DNA of 64,000 nucleotides from Flavobacterium lotistagni. GTDB lineage: Bacteria > Bacteroidota > Bacteroidia > Flavobacteriales > Flavobacteriaceae. The stretch lies in assembly GCF_011392125.1 (NCBI RefSeq), contig NZ_JAAJBU010000002.1:248001-312000 (forward strand), read 5' to 3'. Positions 43,451 to 50,671 of the stretch are shown here, piece by piece. Each line of letters starts with the position of its first letter. Position 1 is the stretch's first letter. The notes beneath the pieces were generated by a model. The model did no database searches. It was not told the DNA's origin and saw nothing but the letters and a program-made list of their open reading frames with translations. The translations under genes were made by a program, and so were the position numbers.

Positions 43451-44422
43451 TTAATGGATATAAATTTCCAGCAGTGAAGCCGAACCTGAAAGACTGTAAT
43501 GTTTCAAACCAGCAGGAACCAAAACCGTATCGCCGGTACGATAATGATAATCTTTCTCGCCGAGAGTCAATTTGAATTCACCGTCGGTACACATGTACAC
43601 CGTGAATGAATCACCGTTTTTTGACACCGCCATCTCACCTTGCAACGCAATAAAATTCGTCGTAAAATAAGGACAATCGACCATATTATTGGAAACGTTC
43701 TGGGTTTTAGAATAGCCCTTCTTTGCTTCGACTTTATTGTAGTTGATAGCCTCCAAAGCCAAATCAATGTGCAACTCGCGTTGGTTTCCTTGGGCATCGG
43801 TACGGTCGAAATCATACAAGCGATAAGTAATGTCTGAGGTTTGCTGAATTTCGGCGATTAAAAGCCCGGCACCTATGGCGTGAACCGTTCCGGTTTCCAG
43901 AAAAAAAACATCACCAACACTTACCGGAACTTGATCGAGAATATTGAGCAAGGTTTTATTTTCTAGATGGGCAACATATTCTTGGGCATTCGAATCTTCT
44001 TTAAAACCAACAATCAATCTGGAATTCGGATCGGCTTGCATTACGTACCACATTTCGGTTTTTCCGAAAGAGTTGTGGCGGGCTTTGGCTAATGCATCGT
44101 TTGGATGTACTTGTATCGACAAATCTTCGCGTGCGTCAAGGTATTTGAAAAGCAGTGGAAACTGTTTGCCGAATTTTTGATGCACTTGGGTTCCTAAGAT
44201 TTCGTTCGGATATGCATCGATCAACTCAAGCAATGATTTTCCTTCAAATGCGCCATTGGCTATCATGCTGACATCGCCGTCAACTGTTGATAATTCCCAA
44301 CTTTCGCCTGTGATTTCCGAAGTAATCGGTTTATTTAAAACGGTTTTGAGTTTGGTGCCGCCCCAAATGCGTTCTTTGAGAATGGGCTTGAATTGTAACG
44401 GATATAAGTTGGGTGTGGTCAT
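43451..44422 (-). CDS. manA: Mannose-6-phosphate isomerase, class I
   Basis: ManA interconverts fructose 6-phosphate and mannose 6-phosphate, feeding GDP-mannose for polysaccharides. The 323-residue protein has the short (bacterial) class I form with cupin zinc ligands in LSIQVHPND, FGKTEMWYVMQ and TVHAIGAGLLIAEIQQ, plus YRLYDFDR. It starts 1 bp after the peroxiredoxin stop and is the last gene of an idi-queD-peroxiredoxin-manA operon. Confidence 0.95.
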   Translation of the reverse strand: MTTPNLYPLQFKPILKERIWGGTKLKTVLNKPITSEITGESWELSTVDGDVSMIANGAFEGKSLLELIDAYPNEILGTQVHQKFGKQFPLLFKYLDAREDLSIQVHPNDALAKARHNSFGKTEMWYVMQADPNSRLIVGFKEDSNAQEYVAHLENKTLLNILDQVPVSVGDVFFLETGTVHAIGAGLLIAEIQQTSDITYRLYDFDRTDAQGNQRELHIDLALEAINYNKVEAKKGYSKTQNVSNNMVDCPYFTTNFIALQGEMAVSKNGDSFTVYMCTDGEFKLTLGEKDYHYRTGDTVLVPAGLKHYSLSGSASLLEIYIH

Positions 44423-44423
44423 T

Positions 44424-44879
44424 TTAATTTATTTTTTTTAATGCCTCAAGTGCTTTCTGAATGTGGATTTCGCCTGAGGTGCTGTCGAAAACCATGATAA
44501 TTGTTCCGTGTTGGTCTACTACAAATGTTTCGCGTCCGGGAATCATACCGAACCAATCCCGACGGACACCAAATAGTTTCTGTATTTTTTGATTGGTATC
44601 GGCTAAAAGTAAAAAAGGCAATCGATGGTTTTGTGCAAATTTCCGGTGCGAAGTAACGCTGTCGCTACTGATTCCGATAACTTCGGCACCCAACTCTTTG
44701 AAAACCTCGTATTGGTCTCGAAAACTACATGCCTGAGCCGTACAAACCCTAGTTTCATCTTTCGGGTAGAAATAAATTACTAGTGCTTTTCGACCAACAT
44801 AATCGTTGCTGTTGAACTGATTTCCCAGAGCATCCACCGAGGTAAAGTGCGGAATTGTATCGCCTACTCTTATCGCCAT
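44424..44879 (-). CDS. Thioredoxin-dependent peroxiredoxin, Bcp/PrxQ type
   Basis: This enzyme reduces hydroperoxides using thiols. The 151-residue protein has the PrxQ signature YPKDETRVCTAQACSFRD: peroxidatic Cys in VCT and resolving Cys five residues later, with the PxxxTxxC spacing kept, although the usual TPGC is TRVC. The downstream GISSDSVTSHRKFA, GRETFVVDQHG and C-terminal helix are normal. Its start codon overlaps the queD stop by 1 nt. Confidence 0.92.
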   Translation of the reverse strand: MAIRVGDTIPHFTSVDALGNQFNSNDYVGRKALVIYFYPKDETRVCTAQACSFRDQYEVFKELGAEVIGISSDSVTSHRKFAQNHRLPFLLLADTNQKIQKLFGVRRDWFGMIPGRETFVVDQHGTIIMVFDSTSGEIHIQKALEALKKIN

Positions 44880-45289
44880 TAGTTACCTTTGTAGGTTACG
44901 AAATTCCGTGGGGTTTCATACAAAACCACTTCGAGTTCGAGAGTTTCATTAATTCGTTTTCGGATTTTATTCCAAATCACGACCGCAATATTCTCGGCAG
45001 TAGGGTTCAAATCTATAAATTCAGCCACATCGAGATTCAAATTCTTATGATCAAAAGCGTCTTCTACTTCGGCTTTGATAATCTCTGCCAGAAATTTAGC
45101 ATCTATCACATAACCAGTTTCGGCATCAATTTCACCCGTCACGCTGACTATGAGTTCGTAGTTGTGCCCGTGAAAATTTGGGTTGTTGCATTTGCCAAAA
45201 ACTGCGTCGTTTTTATCGGCAGTCCAGTCTTTGCGATACAAACGATGCGCAGCGTTGAAATGGGCTTTTCTGCTAAAGGTGGCTTTCAT
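44879..45289 (-). CDS. queD: 6-carboxytetrahydropterin synthase
   Basis: QueD converts dihydroneopterin triphosphate to 6-carboxytetrahydropterin for queuosine. The 136-residue protein has the zinc His residues (HFNAAH, NFHGHNYEL), the catalytic Cys in FGKCNNP, the DAKFLAEII and FDHKNLN segments, and the PTAENIAVVIW motif. The other queuosine genes are not in the window. It lies between idi (3-bp gap) and the peroxiredoxin gene (1-nt overlap). Confidence 0.93.
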   Translation of the reverse strand: MKATFSRKAHFNAAHRLYRKDWTADKNDAVFGKCNNPNFHGHNYELIVSVTGEIDAETGYVIDAKFLAEIIKAEVEDAFDHKNLNLDVAEFIDLNPTAENIAVVIWNKIRKRINETLELEVVLYETPRNFVTYKGN

Positions 45290-45292
45290 CGT

Positions 45293-45820
45293 TTAGATTT
45301 TATGGTCTTCTAAAAAATGGTAAAACTCGTCGAAAATAATCTTGAACCAAACGGTATAGATTTCTGGATTGGCAATCATATCGGATTTGATGTCTTCAAT
45401 CTTCATCCACTTCCAATCCTCGACTTCTTCTGGGTTGATTTTTGGCACACCATTATAACGCCCAATCATCACGTGGTCGAGTTCGTGCTCGGTCAGACCA
45501 TTGTCAAACGGTGCTTTATAAATAAAATGGAACAATTCTTTAAGTTCGGTAGCAAAACCCATTTCTTCCTGAAGCCTGCGGTTGCCTGCCTCGATGTTAC
45601 TTTCTCCGGCGCGTTGGTGGCTGCAACAAGTGTTCGTCCAGAGCAAAGGCGAATGGTATTTTTCCTGCGCACGTTGCTGTAACATGATTTCGTTTTGGTC
45701 ATTGACGATAAAAACGGAAAAAGCCCGGTGCAACACCGCCTTCTGGTGTGCTTCAAGCTTGGGCATCAAACCTATCGGCTCGTCGTTGGTATTGACTAAA
45801 ATTACGTGTTCTTCTTTCAT
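45293..45820 (-). CDS. idi: Isopentenyl-diphosphate delta-isomerase, type 1
   Basis: Idi interconverts isopentenyl and dimethylallyl diphosphates, the building blocks of menaquinone, carotenoids and undecaprenol. The 175-residue Nudix-fold protein has the catalytic Cys in WTNTCCSHQRAGE and the acidic TEHELDHVMIG. The Nudix-like RRLQEEMGF is also present. I chose ATG 45820 (MKEEHVILVN) rather than the in-frame ATG six codons upstream, which overlaps the promoter element. It is the first gene of a four-gene operon. Confidence 0.94.
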   Translation of the reverse strand: MKEEHVILVNTNDEPIGLMPKLEAHQKAVLHRAFSVFIVNDQNEIMLQQRAQEKYHSPLLWTNTCCSHQRAGESNIEAGNRRLQEEMGFATELKELFHFIYKAPFDNGLTEHELDHVMIGRYNGVPKINPEEVEDWKWMKIEDIKSDMIANPEIYTVWFKIIFDEFYHFLEDHKI

Positions 45821-45835
45821 GGCAAATTTGAGTTT

Positions 45836-45843
45836 CAAAAGTA
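45836..45843 (-). promoter_or_regulatory. -7 element (TACTTTTG) of the idi operon
   Basis: An exact TAnnTTTG match 15 bp before the idi start codon. Confidence 0.55.
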
Positions 45844-46058
45844 CAAAAAAACCTATTGCATTTGCCGCTAGAAGTAAATTGTGATAAGTTTAACGAGTGT
45901 TTTATAAGGGTTTAACAAGCCCTGACGTTAATTTTGTGCGAGTCTGTGTACTCGGAAAAATGTTAAGTTTTCGGTAAAAATAAGCCTTTTGTCAACTAGC
46001 CGACAAAGCCCGCTTCATGACACCAACTAATTTTACCAAAAATTAAAAACCACTACGT

Positions 46059-46592
46059 ATGAAAACTGATTTCAGACTCTTAACCCTGTTGGTTTTATCG
46101 ATTTGTTGCGTGGCTTGCGGACAATCCAAAACTGAAAAAACCAACAACCACCAAAACACCGCCATGCCCAATCCTTATTATTCCAGAACCAGCAAAGAAA
46201 AACTGAGTGTTTCAAACCAAGAATGGAAAAAAGTGCTGCCCGAAGATTTGTATCTCGTCTCGCGTGAAGCCAACACCGAGCGCGCTTTTACCGGAAAATA
46301 CTGGAACACCGACGAAAAAGGAACATACTACTGCGCGGCTTGCGGCAACAAACTTTTCCGTTCCGATGCCAAATTTGCCAGCAGTTGTGGTTGGCCGAGT
46401 TTCTTTGAACAAGAAAACAAAAACAGTGTCGTTTACAAAAAAGACAACTCTTTCGGAATGCAGCGTATTGAAGCGCTCTGCGGCCGTTGCGATGGGCATC
46501 TCGGGCATTTGTTCGACGACGGGCCCGCGCCTACCGGAAAACGCTATTGCATGAATTCCATCGCGCTGGATTTTGAACCTGATGCCCAATAA
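46059..46592 (+). CDS. msrB: Exported methionine sulfoxide reductase B (lipoprotein)
   Basis: MsrB reduces methionine-R-sulfoxide in proteins. The 177-residue protein has a lipoprotein signal (MKTDFRLLTLLVLSICCVAC), so it acts outside the cytoplasm. The domain has both zinc CxxC pairs (CAACGNKLF, CGRCDGHLGH), the FASSCGWPSF motif and the catalytic Cys in RYCMNSIAL. It is followed 2 bp later by an exported msrA, making an envelope repair pair. The 238-bp divergent gap to idi contains TAATTTTG at 45929-45936 as a weak promoter candidate and nothing else clear. Confidence 0.94.
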   Translation: MKTDFRLLTLLVLSICCVACGQSKTEKTNNHQNTAMPNPYYSRTSKEKLSVSNQEWKKVLPEDLYLVSREANTERAFTGKYWNTDEKGTYYCAACGNKLFRSDAKFASSCGWPSFFEQENKNSVVYKKDNSFGMQRIEALCGRCDGHLGHLFDDGPAPTGKRYCMNSIALDFEPDAQ

Positions 46593-46594
46593 TC

Positions 46595-47215
46595 ATGAAA
46601 AAGCTATTATTCATCTTGGCGATTATTACCCAAAGTACGTTCGCACAAAAACAAACCAAAATCATCAAAAATATGTCAAACTTAGAAACCATAACTCTTG
46701 GCGGCGGCTGCTACTGGTGCGTGGAAGCTGTTTATGAAAAACTCAACGGCGTACAAAAAGTTGTCTCCGGATTTGCCGGCGGGAAAAATCCCAACCCGAC
46801 TTACAAAGAAGTTTGTTCCGGAAGTTCTGGTCATGCCGAAGTCGTTCAAATCACTTACGACAAAACCGTCACTAACCTCGACGAAATTTTTCGGGTGTTT
46901 TTTACCGTTCATGACCCGACCACGCTCAATCGCCAGGGCGCCGATGTGGGCACGCAATACCGCTCGGTGATTTTCTACAAAGACGAATTCCAGAAACAAG
47001 CCGCGCTGAATATTATCGCCGCGCTCAAAAAGGCTAAGGTGTATGACCGCCCGATTGTGACTACTTTAGAGCCACTCACGCAGTTTTACAAAGCCGAAGA
47101 TTACCATCAGAATTATTACCAGAACAACAAAGAGCAGCCGTATTGCCAAATGGTCATTCAGCCCAAACTAGAGAAGTTTGAGAAAGTCTTTAAAGACCGA
47201 TTGAAAAAGAAATAA
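46595..47215 (+). CDS. msrA: Exported methionine sulfoxide reductase A
   Basis: MsrA reduces methionine-S-sulfoxide. The 206-residue protein has a signal peptide (MKKLLFILAIITQSTFAQ), then the catalytic motif GGGCYWCVEAVYE, VSGFAGG, GHAEVVQITYD, FFTVHDPTTLNRQGAD, GTQYRSVIFY and a distal Cys in QPYCQMVI. The export signal is unusual for MsrA and matches that of the MsrB lipoprotein encoded 2 bp upstream. Transcription ends at a hairpin 7 bp downstream. Confidence 0.94.
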   Translation: MKKLLFILAIITQSTFAQKQTKIIKNMSNLETITLGGGCYWCVEAVYEKLNGVQKVVSGFAGGKNPNPTYKEVCSGSSGHAEVVQITYDKTVTNLDEIFRVFFTVHDPTTLNRQGADVGTQYRSVIFYKDEFQKQAALNIIAALKKAKVYDRPIVTTLEPLTQFYKAEDYHQNYYQNNKEQPYCQMVIQPKLEKFEKVFKDRLKKK

Positions 47216-47221
47216 ATCAAG

Positions 47222-47246
47222 CCGGGAAGTAATTTCCGGTTTTTTT
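47222..47246 (+). terminator. Terminator of msrBA
   Basis: CCGGGAA and TTTCCGG pair around GTAA and are followed by seven T. Confidence 0.9.
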
Positions 47247-47260
47247 ATGGCGTGACCACA

Positions 47261-47349
47261 AGGGTCGGGTTTTCCGCACTCGCTTTTTTACGCTGAACCC
47301 CAGCGCAAAAAGAGCTCAAACAAATACTCCAACCCCTCACGCGAAAGAC
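47261..47349 (-). repeat. Hairpin repeat family B, copy 3 (inverted)
   Basis: On the minus strand it reads TTTCGCGTGAGGG, TTGTTTGAGCTCTTTTTGCG, CTG, GGGTT, CAGCGTAAAAAAGCGAGTGC, GGAAAACCCGACCCT. The stem CTTTTTGCGCTG/CAGCGTAAAAAAG pairs nearly perfectly. The flanks match copy 1 (977-1130), but the tip sequence is different, as expected for a conserved structure. Confidence 0.65.
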
Positions 47350-47383
47350 CGTCGGAATGCATGACGTTTTGCTATTGGATATG

Positions 47384-47403
47384 AGACCGCTTCGCTGTAG
47401 GAT
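47384..47403 (+). repeat. Short dispersed motif, copy 2
   Basis: AGACCGCTTCGCTGTAGGAT differs by two bases from the copy at 631-650. It lies directly before the stop codon of the FAD-dehydrogenase gene. The gap between msrA and that gene otherwise contains only the terminator and repeat B3. Confidence 0.5.
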
Positions 47404-47404
47404 A

Positions 47405-48970
47405 TTAGGAATGAGTAATAGATTCTGCGATTTTCAAGGCGCATTTTTCCCCGTCAATCGCTGCCGAGACGATTCCACCGGCATAACCAGCACCTTCTCC
47501 GCACGGATACAAGCCTTTAATCTGCAAGTGTTCCAGCGTTTCAGCATCACGCGGAATCCGCACCGGCGATGACGTTCTACTTTCAGGCGCATGTAAAATC
47601 GAGTCGTTGGTCAAGTAACCTTTCATGGTTTTGCCAAATTCTCTGAAACCTTCACGCAAAATCTGGGTCAAAAACCCCGGAAATACTTGCCCAAGTTCAA
47701 CCGAAGTCGTACCTGGAACATAAGAAGTTTTCGGAATGGCTGTAGAAACTTTCGATTGGGTAAAATCTACCATGCGCTGTGCCGGAACTTTTTGTGTTGC
47801 ACCGGCCAAGTGCCAAGCTTTTTGTTCGATGCTTTTCTGGAATTCCATTCCTGCCAACGGACCAAATTTCTGGTAAGGCTTGAAATCTTCGAGTTTCAAT
47901 TCGACCACAATCCCCGAATTGGCCGTAGCCTGATCGCGTTTCGATGGCGACCAACCGTTGGTAACTACTTCGCCCGGAGCCGTAGCACAAGGCGCAATGA
48001 CTCCGCCGGGGCACATACAAAACGAATACATGCCGCGTCCGTTAACTTGCTTGACAATCGAGTACGGTGCCGGTGGCAAAAGCTCGCCACGGTAATCACA
48101 ACTGTACTGAATTTTGTCAATCAAAGACTGCGGATGCTCTGCGCGAACACCGAGCGCAAAGGCTTTGGCTTCGATGAGCACTTGCTTACGGTGCAGCAAT
48201 TCAAAAATATCGCGCGCAGAATGACCCGTGGCAAGAATAATTTTTTGCGCAGCAATCGAAGTACCGTCTTGAGTAACGATTCCTTCGACCTGGTTGTTTT
48301 TGATTAGAATATCGGTGACACGAGTTTCAAACAAAACCTGCCCGCCGCAAGCTTTTATTTTCTCGCGAATGTCTTGAATAATCTGTGGCAATTTATTGGT
48401 GCCAATATGCGGATGGGCTTCGATAAGAATGTCTTCTGAAGCGCCGAAAGCGACGAGCAACTCAAGAATGCGTGTTACATCGCCACGCTTTTTGGAACGA
48501 GTATACAACTTTCCATCAGAATAAGTGCCCGCTCCGCCTTCGCCAAAACAATAATTCGAATCTTCGTTAACGATATGGTCTTGGTTGATGGCTTTCAAAT
48601 CCCGACGCCGACCGCGAACGTCTTTACCGCGCTCTACGACAATCGGCTTAAGGCCTAATTCTATGAGCTGCAATGCCGCGAAAAGCCCGGCCGGCCCTGC
48701 GCCAACGACAATTACTTCTTGTTTTTGAGAAACATCTGGATAATCGGGAAGCTCGATTTTCTGCGGAATATAATTTTCTCCTTCAGTATAAACCAGCAGC
48801 TTTAAATTGATTTTGATGGCTTTCTGCCGCGCATCGATCGAACGCTTGAGAATGGCGATGTGCTGGATTTCTGGCGTTTTTACCTGCATCCACTTGCCTA
48901 CGTGCTCTCGCAGTAAAACCGAATCAGCAGCTACTTCCGGGGCTACTTGTATGAGCAATTCTCTAGGCAT
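47405..48970 (-). CDS. NAD(P)/FAD-dependent dehydrogenase of uncharacterised family
   Basis: The 521-residue flavoprotein has an N-terminal alpha-beta domain of about 85 residues and then an FAD dinucleotide fold (VVGAGPAGLFAALQLIELGL, VVERGKDVRGRRRD). Further motifs are the family's CFGEGGAGTYSDGKLYTR and the C-terminal GLYPCGEGAGYAGGIVSAAI, which closes the FAD site. The CMCPGG segment is also characteristic. Members occur widely and are annotated as FAD-dependent dehydrogenases; the substrate is not established. Monocistronic. Confidence 0.88.
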   Translation of the reverse strand: MPRELLIQVAPEVAADSVLLREHVGKWMQVKTPEIQHIAILKRSIDARQKAIKINLKLLVYTEGENYIPQKIELPDYPDVSQKQEVIVVGAGPAGLFAALQLIELGLKPIVVERGKDVRGRRRDLKAINQDHIVNEDSNYCFGEGGAGTYSDGKLYTRSKKRGDVTRILELLVAFGASEDILIEAHPHIGTNKLPQIIQDIREKIKACGGQVLFETRVTDILIKNNQVEGIVTQDGTSIAAQKIILATGHSARDIFELLHRKQVLIEAKAFALGVRAEHPQSLIDKIQYSCDYRGELLPPAPYSIVKQVNGRGMYSFCMCPGGVIAPCATAPGEVVTNGWSPSKRDQATANSGIVVELKLEDFKPYQKFGPLAGMEFQKSIEQKAWHLAGATQKVPAQRMVDFTQSKVSTAIPKTSYVPGTTSVELGQVFPGFLTQILREGFREFGKTMKGYLTNDSILHAPESRTSSPVRIPRDAETLEHLQIKGLYPCGEGAGYAGGIVSAAIDGEKCALKIAESITHS

Positions 48971-48984
48971 CGTGATTTTTTTGG

Positions 48985-48992
48985 CAAACTTA
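48985..48992 (-). promoter_or_regulatory. -7 element (TAAGTTTG) of the FAD-dehydrogenase gene
   Basis: An exact TAnnTTTG match 14 bp before the start codon. A TTTG lies about 20 bp upstream. Confidence 0.5.
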
Positions 48993-49031
48993 TGACAATT
49001 TATCGCGTAAGCTCAAACAAATACAAGTCGA

Positions 49032-50558
49032 TTATTTGGCTTTCTTGTACTCGTCTTCGATTTCTTTGATGACATCTTTGATTTTCTCGACACTGATTCG
49101 TTTGGCCCTGATTTTCTTATCTTTATCGAGCACATAAATCACCGGTGTGGAATAAATATCATACTTTTCTGTGACGTTATTGTAGAACGAACCATCGTAA
49201 ACATTGATCCAATCGAGTTGGTGCTCGTCAATATATTTGAGGTATTTGTCTCCTTCTTGTTGGGTGTAGACGCTGTAAACTTTGACGTCTTTGTTTTCTT
49301 TAAGCCATTTGTGGTATTCTTGCTGTAACACCGGAATTTCTTTCTGGCAATGCCCGCAATCGACATCCCAAAATACCAAAATCAGAAAATCCGCTTTCAC
49401 TTCATACAACCTATAAAACATACTGGTAATTTGCTGTTGGTTAGCATAAAAAAGCTTGGTGACCTCATCGCTGCTTTTGGCATTTTCAAATCCCATGGCC
49501 ACCATTTTAGGTCGATCAGCAGCCCTAATCATGTACAATTCCGGCGCTGGTGCTCCGACAAGCAACGGTTTTAATTTATCTCCTCGTTTGATGATGCGCT
49601 GGATCACATCATCTTCATATACGCCGGCTGCTTTTCCGGTTTTAAAATAATGATCGACCATGTGAACAAAAACTTTGTCAAAACCCATGAGGTTGTAGGT
49701 TTCGTAAGTCGAGGTAAAATGCGCCAAAAGCAAGCTGTAAACATTACTTCCCAAATTCGGCTTGAGCATCATTTTGTCAATTTCTACGTTTACAGAATCC
49801 GGATGCATCGGCACCACCGTTTCGAAATACTTACGCAATTTGTTGACGAAAAACGGATTGCGAATAATCGATTCGTCTTTGAAATTCGCACCATCCCAAT
49901 AGTGTGTGCGGTAATATTTGTAGACTTTCAAACTATCCGGACGACCATTAGAAGCTAGCGGAATGTCTTTTAAGGTGCGCTCCATTTTTAGGTTCATAAA
50001 ATCGCCAAGGTAAGTGCCTTTGTACTTTTCGGCGGCGCGGCTTTCGTATTCTTCGATGTTTTTGTCAAAGGCTTTTTGCAAGGAAACCAATTTGGCAATC
50101 GAATCTTTTTTGGCCAAGCCTTTGACTTGTTGTTTATCTGCGATGAATTTTTCGTTCTGTGCAGTCAGGAATTTGATGTACGAAAAAAACTCGTTCTGCT
50201 GCTCTGAGTTTTCCGCATGGGCTTCTCGCCTAAGGTTATTTGAATCACCGGTAAGTTTGAGGTTTTGGGATTTCTCGTCGATAAAAAAATCAAACACAAT
50301 CGCTTTTTGTTGATTTACAATAGAGTAAATACCTCGCTCGAGCGGCTTTTTGCCTTGAAACACAATCTTGCCGTTTTTAACTTTGGTACAAGTGTCTTTG
50401 ATGTAAGTTTTGTCCATCTGATAAAAAGTAAGATACGCTAGAGAATCTGTACTGTTTTTCAGGTTCACGGTAATATTATAACCCGATTGGGCCTTAGCAT
50501 AAAAAGAAAAAACAAGGATAAAAAGAAGTGATAACTTTCGGGCCATCTGATTTTTCAT
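49032..50558 (-). CDS. Exported thioredoxin-fold protein (DUF4369/DUF5106/TlpA-like)
   Basis: The 508-residue protein has a signal peptide (ending FYAKAQ) and a DUF4369-like beta domain (about residues 26-110). A long helical middle part resembling DUF5106 follows (about 110-340). The C-terminal thioredoxin fold (about 370-500) has active site DVDCGHCQKEIP and cis-Pro YSTPVIYVLD. Such proteins are periplasmic thiol oxidoreductases or isomerases in Bacteroidota. The start could be ATG 50558 or the in-frame ATG four codons later. TATTTTTG at 50579-50586 is a possible -7 element. Confidence 0.85.
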   Translation of the reverse strand: MKNQMARKLSLLFILVFSFYAKAQSGYNITVNLKNSTDSLAYLTFYQMDKTYIKDTCTKVKNGKIVFQGKKPLERGIYSIVNQQKAIVFDFFIDEKSQNLKLTGDSNNLRREAHAENSEQQNEFFSYIKFLTAQNEKFIADKQQVKGLAKKDSIAKLVSLQKAFDKNIEEYESRAAEKYKGTYLGDFMNLKMERTLKDIPLASNGRPDSLKVYKYYRTHYWDGANFKDESIIRNPFFVNKLRKYFETVVPMHPDSVNVEIDKMMLKPNLGSNVYSLLLAHFTSTYETYNLMGFDKVFVHMVDHYFKTGKAAGVYEDDVIQRIIKRGDKLKPLLVGAPAPELYMIRAADRPKMVAMGFENAKSSDEVTKLFYANQQQITSMFYRLYEVKADFLILVFWDVDCGHCQKEIPVLQQEYHKWLKENKDVKVYSVYTQQEGDKYLKYIDEHQLDWINVYDGSFYNNVTEKYDIYSTPVIYVLDKDKKIRAKRISVEKIKDVIKEIEDEYKKAK

Positions 50559-50578
50559 AGGTTTGAATTTTGCGCTAA

Positions 50579-50586
50579 CAAAAATA
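50579..50586 (-). promoter_or_regulatory. -7 element (TATTTTTG) of the thioredoxin-fold gene
   Basis: An exact TAnnTTTG match 20 bp before the start codon. A TTG lies 15 bp further up, slightly close. Confidence 0.45.
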
Positions 50587-50671
50587 ATTTTTCCGCGCTT
50601 TCAACGAAATATTTTAGCAAAAAAAAGGTCTAGTATTGCTACTAAACCTTTGTATGGTTTGAAATTTCAAT

